Assembly: GCF_014873875.1 (NCBI RefSeq)
Contig: NZ_JADBEM010000001.1
Span: forward strand, 5,208,001-5,272,000
Source: Actinopolymorpha pittospori
GTDB lineage: Bacteria; Actinomycetota; Actinomycetes; Propionibacteriales; Actinopolymorphaceae
Length of the DNA stretch: 64,000 nucleotides
Direction: 5' to 3'
Below, piece after piece: positions 6,969 to 14,383 of the stretch (position 1 is its first letter; each line of letters starts with the position of its first letter). Below the pieces are notes generated by a model that worked only from the letters and a program-made list of their open reading frames with translations, made no database searches and was not told the DNA's origin. The position numbers were made by a program, and so were the translations under genes.

Positions 6969-8425
6969 CCGAGCGGGACCTCATCGACAAGGTCCCCACC
7001 GGCATCACCGGCTTCGACCCGGTCGCTCTCGGCGGGCTGCCGGCCGGACGAAGCACCCTGGTGGTCGGAAGTACGGGCAGCGGGAAGACGGTGTTCGCCG
7101 TCGAGTACCTCGCCCGCGGCATCTCCCGGTTCCAGCAGCCCGGCGTGTTCGTGACGTTCGAGGAGAGGCCATCCGCCGTCCGAAGGAACGCCGAGTCGCT
7201 GGGCTTCCCGATCGCCCAGTGGGAGAACGCGCACACCTGGGCCTTCGTCGACGTCTCCGAGCGCGCCGAGGACGAGGCTGTCACGGTCGGCGTCTACAAC
7301 TTCGCGGCCCTGGTGGCCCGGATCGAGAGTGCCGTCCGAAGGATCGGAGCCACCCGGGTCGTGCTGGACTCGATCGGTGCCGTCTTCGCCCGCTATCCCG
7401 ACATCGGGACCATCCGCACCGAACTCGTCCGGCTCTCCGCCGCCCTCGACCGGATGGGTGTCACGACGGTGATCACCTCCGAGCGGCGGGAGAATCAGGA
7501 CGGGCTGTCCAAGCTGGGGGTGGAGGAGTTCGTCCTCGACAACGTGGTCGTCCTGCGCAACGTCCTGCACCAGGAACGGCGCCGGCGGACCGTGGAGGTG
7601 GTGAAGTTCCGCGGGGCGCCTCACCGCTGCGGTGAGTGGCTGTTCACGATCGCGGAGGAGGAGGGGATGGTCGTCATCCCCCTCGCCTTCCTCGAACACC
7701 GCGAGCGGGCGTCAGGGTTGCGCGTCTCCTCCGGCAACGAGGGACTGGACGCGATGTGCGGCGGCGGCTTCTACCGGGACTCGATCATCCTGGTCACCGG
7801 ACCCACCGGCGCCGGCAAGACGCTGCTCAGTCTCGGGTTCGCCGACGCGGCCTTCCGGGCCGGTCAACGCTGTCTCTTCTACTCCTTCGACGAGACCCGC
7901 CAGCAACTCGCCCGCAGTGCCAAGGGTTGGGGCTTCGACCTCGACGTCATGGAGGACGCCGGCCTGTTGCGCGTGGAGGCGGAGTACGCCGAGGTGGCCT
8001 CCCTCGAGGATCACTTCCTGAAGATGAGAAGGGCGATCGCCGAGTGGAAGCCTCAGCGAATGGTCGTCGACACGGTGTCGGCGCTGGAACGGATGGGCCC
8101 GACCCGTTCCCTGCTGGACTTCATGATCGCGCTCGGAACGCTGCTGCGCCAGCATGAGATCACCAGCCTGCTGACCTCGATACCCACCCGTGGAGGGGAG
8201 GTCCGCACGCCACAGGTCGCACTCGAACTCACCGGCCTCACCGACGTGACGATCATGCTGCGCGACCTCGAGGGGCCGGGTGAGATCCGCCGCGCTGTGT
8301 CGGTCCTCCAGATGCGGGGCTCCGCGCACGACTCCGCCATTCGCAGGGTTCGCATCGACGAACGGGGCATGCACATCGGCGAACCCCTGCCCGAGCTCTC
8401 CCGCATCTTCGTACCCGGAACGTAG
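6965..8425 (+). CDS. kaiC: KaiC-like double-RecA ATPase/kinase
   Basis: Two tandem RecA-type domains, 486 residues, close to the cyanobacterial KaiC length of about 519. CI has Walker A GSTGSGKT at residues 35-42 and the paired catalytic glutamates in FVTFEERPS (E66, E67). CII has Walker A GPTGAGKT at 279-286 and FSYSFDETRQQL-like catalytic residues D309/E310. The C-terminal block GEIRRAVSVLQMRGSAHDSAIR matches the family. Where S. elongatus KaiC has the autophosphorylated S431-T432, this protein has T423-G424, so dual phosphorylation cannot occur in the known way. It also lacks most of the C-terminal KaiA-binding tail, ending SRIFVPGT. The GTG start overlaps kaiB. Confidence 0.93.
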   Translation: MTERDLIDKVPTGITGFDPVALGGLPAGRSTLVVGSTGSGKTVFAVEYLARGISRFQQPGVFVTFEERPSAVRRNAESLGFPIAQWENAHTWAFVDVSERAEDEAVTVGVYNFAALVARIESAVRRIGATRVVLDSIGAVFARYPDIGTIRTELVRLSAALDRMGVTTVITSERRENQDGLSKLGVEEFVLDNVVVLRNVLHQERRRRTVEVVKFRGAPHRCGEWLFTIAEEEGMVVIPLAFLEHRERASGLRVSSGNEGLDAMCGGGFYRDSIILVTGPTGAGKTLLSLGFADAAFRAGQRCLFYSFDETRQQLARSAKGWGFDLDVMEDAGLLRVEAEYAEVASLEDHFLKMRRAIAEWKPQRMVVDTVSALERMGPTRSLLDFMIALGTLLRQHEITSLLTSIPTRGGEVRTPQVALELTGLTDVTIMLRDLEGPGEIRRAVSVLQMRGSAHDSAIRRVRIDERGMHIGEPLPELSRIFVPGT

Positions 8426-8457
8426 GCACCAACGCGGTGCCGCGCGCGGCCGGCACG

Positions 8458-8485
8458 GGTCCGCTCCGGCGGACCGGAGCGGACC
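8458..8485. terminator. Hairpin terminator between kaiC and the ABC exporter genes
   Basis: A perfect 12-bp stem (GGTCCGCTCCGG / CCGGAGCGGACC) with a CGGA loop lies 33 bases after the kaiC stop and 29 bases beyond the end of the convergent exporter permease gene. There is no U-tract, as is common in high-GC actinobacteria. It could serve both directions. Confidence 0.7.
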
Positions 8486-8513
8486 TTCGCGGGTGGGCGC
8501 GCGGGTGCGTCGC

Positions 8514-9353
8514 TCAGTCGGCGCTGCACAGCATCGCGCGGATGCCGACCGTGAGGCCGACCGCGGCGGTGGCGAGGGCCGCGACCCATCCCCACAGCAC
8601 GGCCGAGGACGTGAGGTCACCCGCGAACAGCGCCCGCTCGGCGTCGACGACGTAGGCGAGCGGATCGAACCGCGCGGCGATCCGCATCCACTCCGGTCCT
8701 GTGTCGAGCGGGAGCAGCATGCCCGAAAGGATCATCAGCGGAAAGAGCAACGTCTGTTGGACGACCCAGAACATCCAGTCCTGCTTGCGAACCGCGATCG
8801 CGAGCGCGTAGCTCAGGGAGCCGAGCCCGACGCCGAACACCGCCAGCATGGCCAGGCCGAGCAGACCGCCGACCGGATGGAGCTGGAAGCCGAACGGCGT
8901 CATCACGGCGACGATGATGACGGCCTGCCCGGCCAGCGGCACCATCTCCTTCAGCGAACGCCCGACCAACAGCGACGGTCGGGACAGGGGAGTGACGAGC
9001 ATCCGCTCGTGCGCACCGGTCTGGAGTTCATAGAGCAGGTTCGAGCCCGTGGTCGACGTGCCGAAGAGCGCCGTCATCACCAGGATCGAGGGGACGAACC
9101 ACTGCCACACGTCGCCTCCGAGCGCGCCGTCGGCCTGCCCGCCGAGTGAGCCGACGAGCAGCGGACCGAACAGGGCGAGGAACACCAGCGGCTGGATCAT
9201 GCCGAACAGCAGCGAGAACGGGTCGTGGAGTACGGGCCGAAGCTCACGCACCATGACGATGGCCGTGTCCCGGAGCAGCCCGCGCGGGGCGTCCTCGGGC
9301 TGCGGCGGGCGGGTCGGGGGAGGCGTCCGCGTCTTCGTGGCGAGGGTGTTCAT
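8514..9353 (-). CDS. ABC-2 type exporter permease (DrrB-like)
   Basis: Membrane subunit of a two-gene ABC exporter, 279 residues. A Pro-rich cytoplasmic leader is followed by VMVRELRPVLHDPFSLLFGMIQPLVFLALF, typical of ABC-2 permeases, and six predicted helices. The segment PLSRPSLLVGRSLKEM with the preceding loop matches the DrrB/ABC-2 signature region. Its ATG overlaps the stop of the ATPase gene by four bases. Such pairs export drugs, lipids or natural products; no biosynthetic genes are nearby, so the substrate is unknown. Confidence 0.9.
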   Translation of the reverse strand: MNTLATKTRTPPPTRPPQPEDAPRGLLRDTAIVMVRELRPVLHDPFSLLFGMIQPLVFLALFGPLLVGSLGGQADGALGGDVWQWFVPSILVMTALFGTSTTGSNLLYELQTGAHERMLVTPLSRPSLLVGRSLKEMVPLAGQAVIIVAVMTPFGFQLHPVGGLLGLAMLAVFGVGLGSLSYALAIAVRKQDWMFWVVQQTLLFPLMILSGMLLPLDTGPEWMRIAARFDPLAYVVDAERALFAGDLTSSAVLWGWVAALATAAVGLTVGIRAMLCSAD

Positions 9354-10351
9354 GCCGCGTCCTTCCGCGTGGGGCCTGCGTTGCCGTTCGGTCCGGCTTC
9401 TGCTTCGCGCAGGCTGCGACCGGTGAGATTGAGGAAGACGTCATCGAGCGTCGGACGGTGGACCTGCGCGGTGGCCACCGGTACGCCGGCGTCCCTCGCC
9501 GCTGCGAGCAACTCCGGCAGCGCGCGCGGACCGTCGGCCACCCGGATTTCGACCTGGCTGCCCTCGGCGTCGACCTCGCGGACGCCGCTCAGCCGCTCGG
9601 CGAGCGTGGCGAGGCGGCGGGTGTCGTCGGGTGCGTCGGTCGTCGCCACGATCCGGTCGCCGGCGAGCTTCGACTTGAGCGCTTCGCCCGTGTCGTCGGC
9701 GATGATCTCGCCGTGGTCCACCACGACGACGCGGGCGGCCATCGAGTCCGCCTCGTCGAGGTAGTGGGTCGTCAACACGATCGTCATGGCGTACCTCTCG
9801 CGCATCCGCAGGATGTGTTCCCAGAGGTTCGCGCGGTTGTGCGGGTCGAGCCCGGTGGACGGCTCGTCCAGGAAGAGCAGGGACGGTGCGTGCACGAGTC
9901 CCATCGCGACGTCGAGGCGCCGTCGCTGCCCGCCGGACAGGTCGGACACCTTGCGGCCGGCGAGTTCGGTGAGGTCGAGCGCCTCGAGTAGTTCGTCCGC
10001 GCGCTGTCCGGCGGCACGCCGCCGCAGGCCGTAGATCAGGCCCTGACAGTGGAGCTCGTCGCGCGCCCGCTGCGCGTGGCCGGCGCCGTTGCCCTGGCCG
10101 ACGTAGCCGATCCGTCGGCGTACCTGTGCCGGTTCGGCCACCACGTCGTGACCGGCGACCGTCGCACTGCCTGACGTCGGTGCGATCAGGGTCGTGAGCA
10201 TGCGCATCGTGGTCGTCTTGCCGGCGCCGTTCGGGCCGAGCACGGCCACCAGTTCGCCGGGTTCGATCTCCAGACTGAGGCCTCTGACCGCGTGCACGGT
10301 CTGGCGCTTGCTCACCACGAAGTCCTTGGTGAGCGATCGGGCGCGAATCAC
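9350..10351 (-). CDS. ABC exporter ATP-binding protein (DrrA-like)
   Basis: ATPase subunit, 333 residues. Walker A is GPNGAGKTT, the signature is LSGGQRRRL, Walker B is LLFLDEPSTGLD, and the switch His lies in LTTHYLDEAD. The GTG at 10351 is chosen because GGGGAGG lies six bases upstream and the next residues IRARSLTKDF are where the family normally begins. The C-terminal 100 residues form the DrrA-type extension, ending near HRPTLDDVFLNLTG. It is co-transcribed with the permease at 8514 and diverges from the phosphotriesterase gene. Confidence 0.93.
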   Translation of the reverse strand: MIRARSLTKDFVVSKRQTVHAVRGLSLEIEPGELVAVLGPNGAGKTTTMRMLTTLIAPTSGSATVAGHDVVAEPAQVRRRIGYVGQGNGAGHAQRARDELHCQGLIYGLRRRAAGQRADELLEALDLTELAGRKVSDLSGGQRRRLDVAMGLVHAPSLLFLDEPSTGLDPHNRANLWEHILRMRERYAMTIVLTTHYLDEADSMAARVVVVDHGEIIADDTGEALKSKLAGDRIVATTDAPDDTRRLATLAERLSGVREVDAEGSQVEIRVADGPRALPELLAAARDAGVPVATAQVHRPTLDDVFLNLTGRSLREAEAGPNGNAGPTRKDAA

Positions 10352-10537
10352 GGGACGCCTCCCCACATGGGATCGGGTTCTTGGATTGCGAACGGGACCG
10401 ACCATTCCAGGGACAGCGGCCAGTTTCTGTCCCCAATCGGGGGCGTCCGCGATTCGCCGACGCGAAATCCGAGGCCGGCGGGTGAGAGGCGGAGAAACGA
10501 TCACTCCAGGCGGTCCGGCTCCGCTACCGTGCCCACC

Positions 10538-11431
10538 ATGACCGCCCCGGAGCACCTCGCGACCTCAGCCGTCGTCATCGAGGACAGCGTCCTCGTCCAC
10601 GAGCACGTCCTCGTCGACTTCGGAGGCGTCCTGCGCCCTGGCAGCTACGACGCCGAGGACGTCTTCGCGGCGGCGAGGCCGAAGCTCGAGGAGGCATACG
10701 CGCTCGGCTGCCGGCGGCTGCTGGAGTGCACGCCCCACCACCTCGGCCGGGACCCGTGGCTGCTCGCCCGGCTCGCCGACGCGACCGGGGTGGAGATCTG
10801 GACCAACACGGGGATCTACGGCGCAGCATCCCGGGTCGGCGTGCCGGCCTACGCGCGAGAACTCTCCGCGGAGGACCTCGCCAGGCGCTTCGTCGACGAG
10901 CACACCAACGGGATCGACGGCGTACGTCCGAGGTTCGTCAAGACGGCCGTCCGGGACGGAAAGCTGGAGGACCTCGACCGCAAGCTCGTCCGGGCCGCGG
11001 CGCTCGCCGCCCGGGAGACCGGCCTCACAGTCGCGTCCCACACGACCGCCGGCATCGCCGCGGTCGAGCAACTCGCCATCTTCGACGAGGTGGGCGTTCC
11101 GACGAGCCAGTTCGTCTGGGTGCACGCTCACGCCGAGGAGGACCCCGCCTACCACGAGCAGGTGGCGCGGGCGGGAGCGTGGGTGGAGTTCGACGGGCTC
11201 CGGCCTGGCGAGACGGAGTGGCAGCGCACCTGTGTGGAGCGGCTCGCGGCGGCCGGGTTGCTGGGCCGCACGCTGATCGCCAACGACAGCGGCTGGTACC
11301 ACGTGGGCGAGCCGGACGGCGGGGAGTTCCTCGGCTACGACTTCGTTTACACCGACCTGCTCCCGACGCTCGACCCCGCGTGGCACCGCACCCTCATGGT
11401 CGACAACCCGCTCGCGGCGTTCGGTCGCTGA
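10538..11431 (+). CDS. Phosphotriesterase/aryldialkylphosphatase family hydrolase
   Basis: Amidohydrolase-superfamily enzyme, 297 residues from ATG 10538. Metal ligands follow the phosphotriesterase pattern: HEHV near the N-terminus, the bridging Lys in RFVKTAV, His in ASHTTAG, His in WVHAHAEED and the catalytic Asp in ANDSGW. Many such proteins are lactonases or act on sugar lactones rather than organophosphates. No Shine-Dalgarno is obvious before the ATG. The 186 bases between it and the divergent exporter ATPase gene must hold both promoters, but no clear motif was seen. Physiological substrate unknown. Confidence 0.85.
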   Translation: MTAPEHLATSAVVIEDSVLVHEHVLVDFGGVLRPGSYDAEDVFAAARPKLEEAYALGCRRLLECTPHHLGRDPWLLARLADATGVEIWTNTGIYGAASRVGVPAYARELSAEDLARRFVDEHTNGIDGVRPRFVKTAVRDGKLEDLDRKLVRAAALAARETGLTVASHTTAGIAAVEQLAIFDEVGVPTSQFVWVHAHAEEDPAYHEQVARAGAWVEFDGLRPGETEWQRTCVERLAAAGLLGRTLIANDSGWYHVGEPDGGEFLGYDFVYTDLLPTLDPAWHRTLMVDNPLAAFGR

Positions 11432-11479
11432 GGCGGCTCGCGGGGGCCGGGAGCGTCGCGTCGTCCACCACGAAACATG

Positions 11480-11511
11480 TGCACAATTTTCTTTGCACAA
11501 TTTCTTGTGCA
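11480..11511. promoter_or_regulatory. Probable operator of the winged-helix regulator
   Basis: An A/T-rich island in GC-rich DNA carries TGCACAA at 11480, TTGCACAA at 11493 and the inverted copy TTGTGCA at 11505. It ends 17 bases before the GTG start of the regulator at 11529, where autorepression would act. The outer and inner copies can pair as an inverted repeat around an A/T spacer. The link to this regulator is inferred from position. Confidence 0.6.
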
Positions 11512-11528
11512 TCGCTAGGGTGGCACTC

Positions 11529-12125
11529 GTGCCCGACCAACCCATCCGTGAGCTCGGCGACCTCCGTGCACTGAAGGTCCTCGCGCACCCGCTGCGCAAC
11601 CAGGTCTTCGAACACCTCCGGTTGCACGGCCCCGCGACGTCGGCGTCCCTCGCCCGGGATCTGGACGTCAACACCGGCGCGACCAGCTACGCCTTGCGGA
11701 TGCTGGCGAGCCACGGATTCGTCGAGGAGGTCCCGGAGCGCGGCCGCGGTCGGGAACGTTGGTGGCAGGCCGTACGCCGCGACTACCGACTGCCCCCGCC
11801 CGGCCAACGTGACCCCGCGCAACGCGCGATGGTCGACGAGATGCAGCGACTTGGGCTCGCCGCCGACCTCGACATGCTCGCGGCCTTCCAGCAGCAGCGT
11901 CCCGCGATGGGGGAGTGGGCCGACGCGACCCCGTTCTCCCGTTCGTCGATCCGGGTGACACTCGCCGAGCTCGAGGAGTTCTTCGAGGAGTACCTCGCGT
12001 TGGTGCGCCGCTACATGCGCACCGACGAGGAGGCCCCGGAGGGCTCCCGGACGGTGGTCACCCGACTGCTCGCGTTCCCCGCCCCGGACACCGAGGGGGA
12101 CGGGGACGAGCCACCGTCGGGATAG
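11529..12125 (+). CDS. ArsR-like winged-helix transcriptional regulator
   Basis: DNA-binding regulator of 198 residues. The N-terminal half is a winged helix: LRALKVLAHPLRNQVFEHLR, then GPATSASLARDLDVNTGATS for the recognition helix and LASHGFVEEVPERGRGRERWW for the wing. The C-terminal half is helical and may dimerise. The GTG at 11529 has AGGG eight bases upstream; an in-frame GTG nine bases earlier has no room for a site. It has a candidate operator directly upstream and an asparaginase gene 180 bases downstream. Its targets are unknown apart from probable autoregulation. Confidence 0.85.
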   Translation: MPDQPIRELGDLRALKVLAHPLRNQVFEHLRLHGPATSASLARDLDVNTGATSYALRMLASHGFVEEVPERGRGRERWWQAVRRDYRLPPPGQRDPAQRAMVDEMQRLGLAADLDMLAAFQQQRPAMGEWADATPFSRSSIRVTLAELEEFFEEYLALVRRYMRTDEEAPEGSRTVVTRLLAFPAPDTEGDGDEPPSG

Positions 12126-12196
12126 GGCTCGGCTTCCCCGGCTCTGACCCGATCAGGGCTCGCCCCAGGGAATCGCTCCAGGGAATCGCCCCTGGC

Positions 12197-12230
12197 CCTG
12201 GGTCGCCGAGCAGCCACTCGACGACCCAGG
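12197..12230. terminator. Possible hairpin between regulator and asparaginase
   Basis: A 9-bp stem CCTGGGTCG / CGACCCAGG with a 16-base loop lies between the two genes. Just before it CAGGGAATCGC occurs twice. It may be a weak terminator or attenuator; no U-tract follows. Confidence 0.35.
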
Positions 12231-12305
12231 TACGGAAAACACGCACGACCACGCCTCTTCCGGCGTGCCTTCGATCGTCCGTATCTCCGAAAGGACAGTA
12301 ATACC

Positions 12306-13538
12306 GTGCTCTCCACATGGACGCTCCGGTCGCGGCGAGTGAGCGTCATGCTCCTGCTCGCGATGGCGATCCTCACTGGTGTGGTCGCCTCCGACGCGGC
12401 GGCGACCACCACCCAGGTGCCCGAGGGTGCCACCGCGGGCGCCGCGCCCCACGTCGCGACCGCAGTCGCGCCAGGGCTGACAGGGAAAGGCGTTCCGGCT
12501 CCGGCCGCCGCTCCGCGGTCTCGGAAGCCGAAGGTTGTCGTCATCGGAACCGGCGGCACCATCGCCGGCGTCTCCGACTCGCGGGTGAGCTTCCAGACCT
12601 ACAAGTCCGGGCAGCTCCCGATCGGCAAGCTCCTCGACGACCTGGGTCCGGAGTTCAAGGATGTCGCCGACGTCAAGGGCGTCGACTTCGGTACGACGGA
12701 CTCCGCGTCGTACACCATGAAGGACTACTACGACCTGAGCCGCGCGGTCGACCAGCAGCTCGCGAAGGCTGACGCGGTTGTCGTCTCGACGGGTACGACG
12801 ACGATGGAGGAGCTCGGCTACTGGCTGGACCTCACGGTCCGCAGCGACAAGCCGGTGGTCCTCACCGGTGCGATACGGCCATGGACCGTGATCAGCAGCG
12901 ACGGGCCGGCGAACCTCTACAACGCCGTCATGCTGGCGGCGAGCGGCCGGACCGGGTGCTTCGGTTCGGTGCTCCTGCTCAACGACCAGATCCTCCCCGC
13001 CCGCGACGCGACGAAGAGCAACACGACCCGGCTGGACACCTTCACGGCACCTGAACTCGGGCTGCTCGGCGTGGTGGACGAGACCAGGATCCGGCTCGAG
13101 CGCGCACCGGCCCGAGTGCAGAAGTGCGGGAAGGAGGCATGGCGGACGCCGTTCGACCTGGCCAGGATCGATCGCGCCAAACTTCCGCGGGTCGAGGTCG
13201 TCTACACCTACCAGGAGGCCGGCGGCGAAGCGATCACGGCGTACGCCAATGCGGGTGTCAAGGGGATCGTCGTCGCCGGAGCGCCGTCGCCGCAGCAGGT
13301 CACCGCGGCCATGGAGGTCGCGAAGCGCGGAACGGTGCTCGCCGGGGCGAACCGGAACAACGCGGGTGCGACCTACACCGACGCGCCATGGGTCCTGCCC
13401 GCCGGTGATCTGCCGCCGCAGAAGGCCCGGCTGCTGCTGATGCTCGCGCTCGCCAGCAGTAACGATCCCGCGCGGATCCAGTCGTGGTTCGCGGAGTACG
13501 GAGACCCGGAGTTCGACGTGGCTGCTGCCCAGCACTGA
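12306..13538 (+). CDS. Secreted L-asparaginase-family protein, type II-like
   Basis: Exported amidohydrolase of 410 residues. A signal peptide (RSRRVSVMLLLAMAILTGVV) is followed by a Thr/Ala/Pro-rich linker and the asparaginase domain. Motif 1 is VIGTGGTIAG with nucleophile T85. The conserved Lys is in DATKSNTT. Motif 2 is STGTTTMEE, where asparaginases normally have G-T-D-T: the Thr is present (T164), but the following Asp is Thr (T165). That Asp helps position the substrate amino group, so specificity or activity may differ. Length beyond the signal is normal. The GTG start has AAAGGA about 11 bases upstream. Likely role: hydrolysis of Asn, Gln or a related amide outside the cell. Confidence 0.85.
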   Translation: MLSTWTLRSRRVSVMLLLAMAILTGVVASDAAATTTQVPEGATAGAAPHVATAVAPGLTGKGVPAPAAAPRSRKPKVVVIGTGGTIAGVSDSRVSFQTYKSGQLPIGKLLDDLGPEFKDVADVKGVDFGTTDSASYTMKDYYDLSRAVDQQLAKADAVVVSTGTTTMEELGYWLDLTVRSDKPVVLTGAIRPWTVISSDGPANLYNAVMLAASGRTGCFGSVLLLNDQILPARDATKSNTTRLDTFTAPELGLLGVVDETRIRLERAPARVQKCGKEAWRTPFDLARIDRAKLPRVEVVYTYQEAGGEAITAYANAGVKGIVVAGAPSPQQVTAAMEVAKRGTVLAGANRNNAGATYTDAPWVLPAGDLPPQKARLLLMLALASSNDPARIQSWFAEYGDPEFDVAAAQH

Positions 13539-13710
13539 ACGTCCATCCGTATCCGGACGCCGCCCGCTCCGCGACTGCTCCGTGGGTTGACACGCCGAAC
13601 GCGGCGAACTTACGGTCCCACCCATAAGTGCGGAAGATGCTGCCGTCGAAGGTCGCCAACGGAACGTCGTCGTCGTACGTCGTCGAAGCAACGAGGACGG
13701 GTGGTCTGCC
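13539..13710. other. Intergenic stretch after asparaginase
   Basis: No gene, strong hairpin or repeat was seen in these 172 bases. They must contain the old promoter of the broken secreted propeller gene that begins at 13711. Confidence 0.4.
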
Positions 13711-14115
13711 TTGCGAAGGCACCGGGTTCTCGCGTCGACTCTCGCCTGCGTGTCCGTAGCGGCGGCGCTCCTCAGTACCGGACCCGTAGCGTCCGCTGCC
13801 GGCTCGGACACTGCTGGCGTGGGCGCTGCCGGTGCGGATCCCGGCGACCTGCTGATCGCCAACCACAGCTTCGAGTCCGGGCCAGCGAGTGGATTCTGGG
13901 CGAAGCCGGCGGGCCTGTTCCCAGACCGAGCGAGGCATGTTCGCGGGCTGTCTCCGTCTCCACCGAGCAGCACGTGACCGGAACCGCCAGCCTCCGGTTG
14001 GCGTCCGCGCGTCGGTGTGCGGTCCCCGGCGCACTGTCGGGGGCTGTCCCCGCCCGGCCCGGAGATTCGTACCGCGGCTTTCTCCAGGCCTCTACGGCGC
14101 GGGGCGGCACGGTGC
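13711..14115 (+). pseudogene. Broken secreted propeller protein, N-terminal piece
   Basis: A TTG start with an AGGACGGGTGG run upstream gives a signal peptide (VLASTLACVSVAAALLSTGP) and the opening of a carbohydrate-binding-like domain, PGDLLIANHSFESGPASGFW. The sense then moves through other frames: ACSQTERGMFAG near 13930 and AVSVSTEQHVTGTASLRL from about 13950, followed by GALSGAVPARPGDSYRGFLQ. At least two frameshifts are therefore present. The piece ends where the IS607-like element begins. The rest of the gene lies at 16040-16560, inverted, and 16562-18183. Confidence 0.75.
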
Positions 14116-14185
14116 GGTCGACTAACTGCTCTCGGATAAGTGTCGGTGAGTGTCTAGTGTCACGAAATTTTGTATGGTTTTGTGT

Positions 14186-14383
14186 GTGAATCTGACGGGA
14201 TGGGCACGCGCCCAGGGGATCGCGCCGCGTACCGCGTGCCGCTGGTTCCGTGAGGGCACGTTGCCGGTCCCTGCGGAGCGAGTGGGGCCGCGCACGATCC
14301 TGGTGAATATCGACGCTTACGGGTTGGGCTCGGCGAGCAACCGTGCCCGCAGGGCGCTGGAGGCGGCGGCTGCCGATGAGTAA
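14186..14383 (+). CDS. IS607 TnpA reduced to its HTH domain
   Basis: A 65-residue product from GTG 14186 (or 69 from ATG 14174). It begins like IS607 resolvases, NLTGWARAQGIAPRTACRWF then REGTLPVPAERVGPRTILV, a MerR-like helix-turn-helix. Directly after that it ends YGLGSASNRARRALEAAAAD, which resembles the extreme C-terminus of IS607 TnpA (YGRRSARNRALRAV type). The roughly 120-residue serine-recombinase domain between them is absent, apparently removed in frame. It overlaps tnpB by eight bases and could be translated with it. It can bind DNA in principle but not recombine. Intact TnpA is normally about 190 residues. Confidence 0.75.
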   Translation: MNLTGWARAQGIAPRTACRWFREGTLPVPAERVGPRTILVNIDAYGLGSASNRARRALEAAAADE

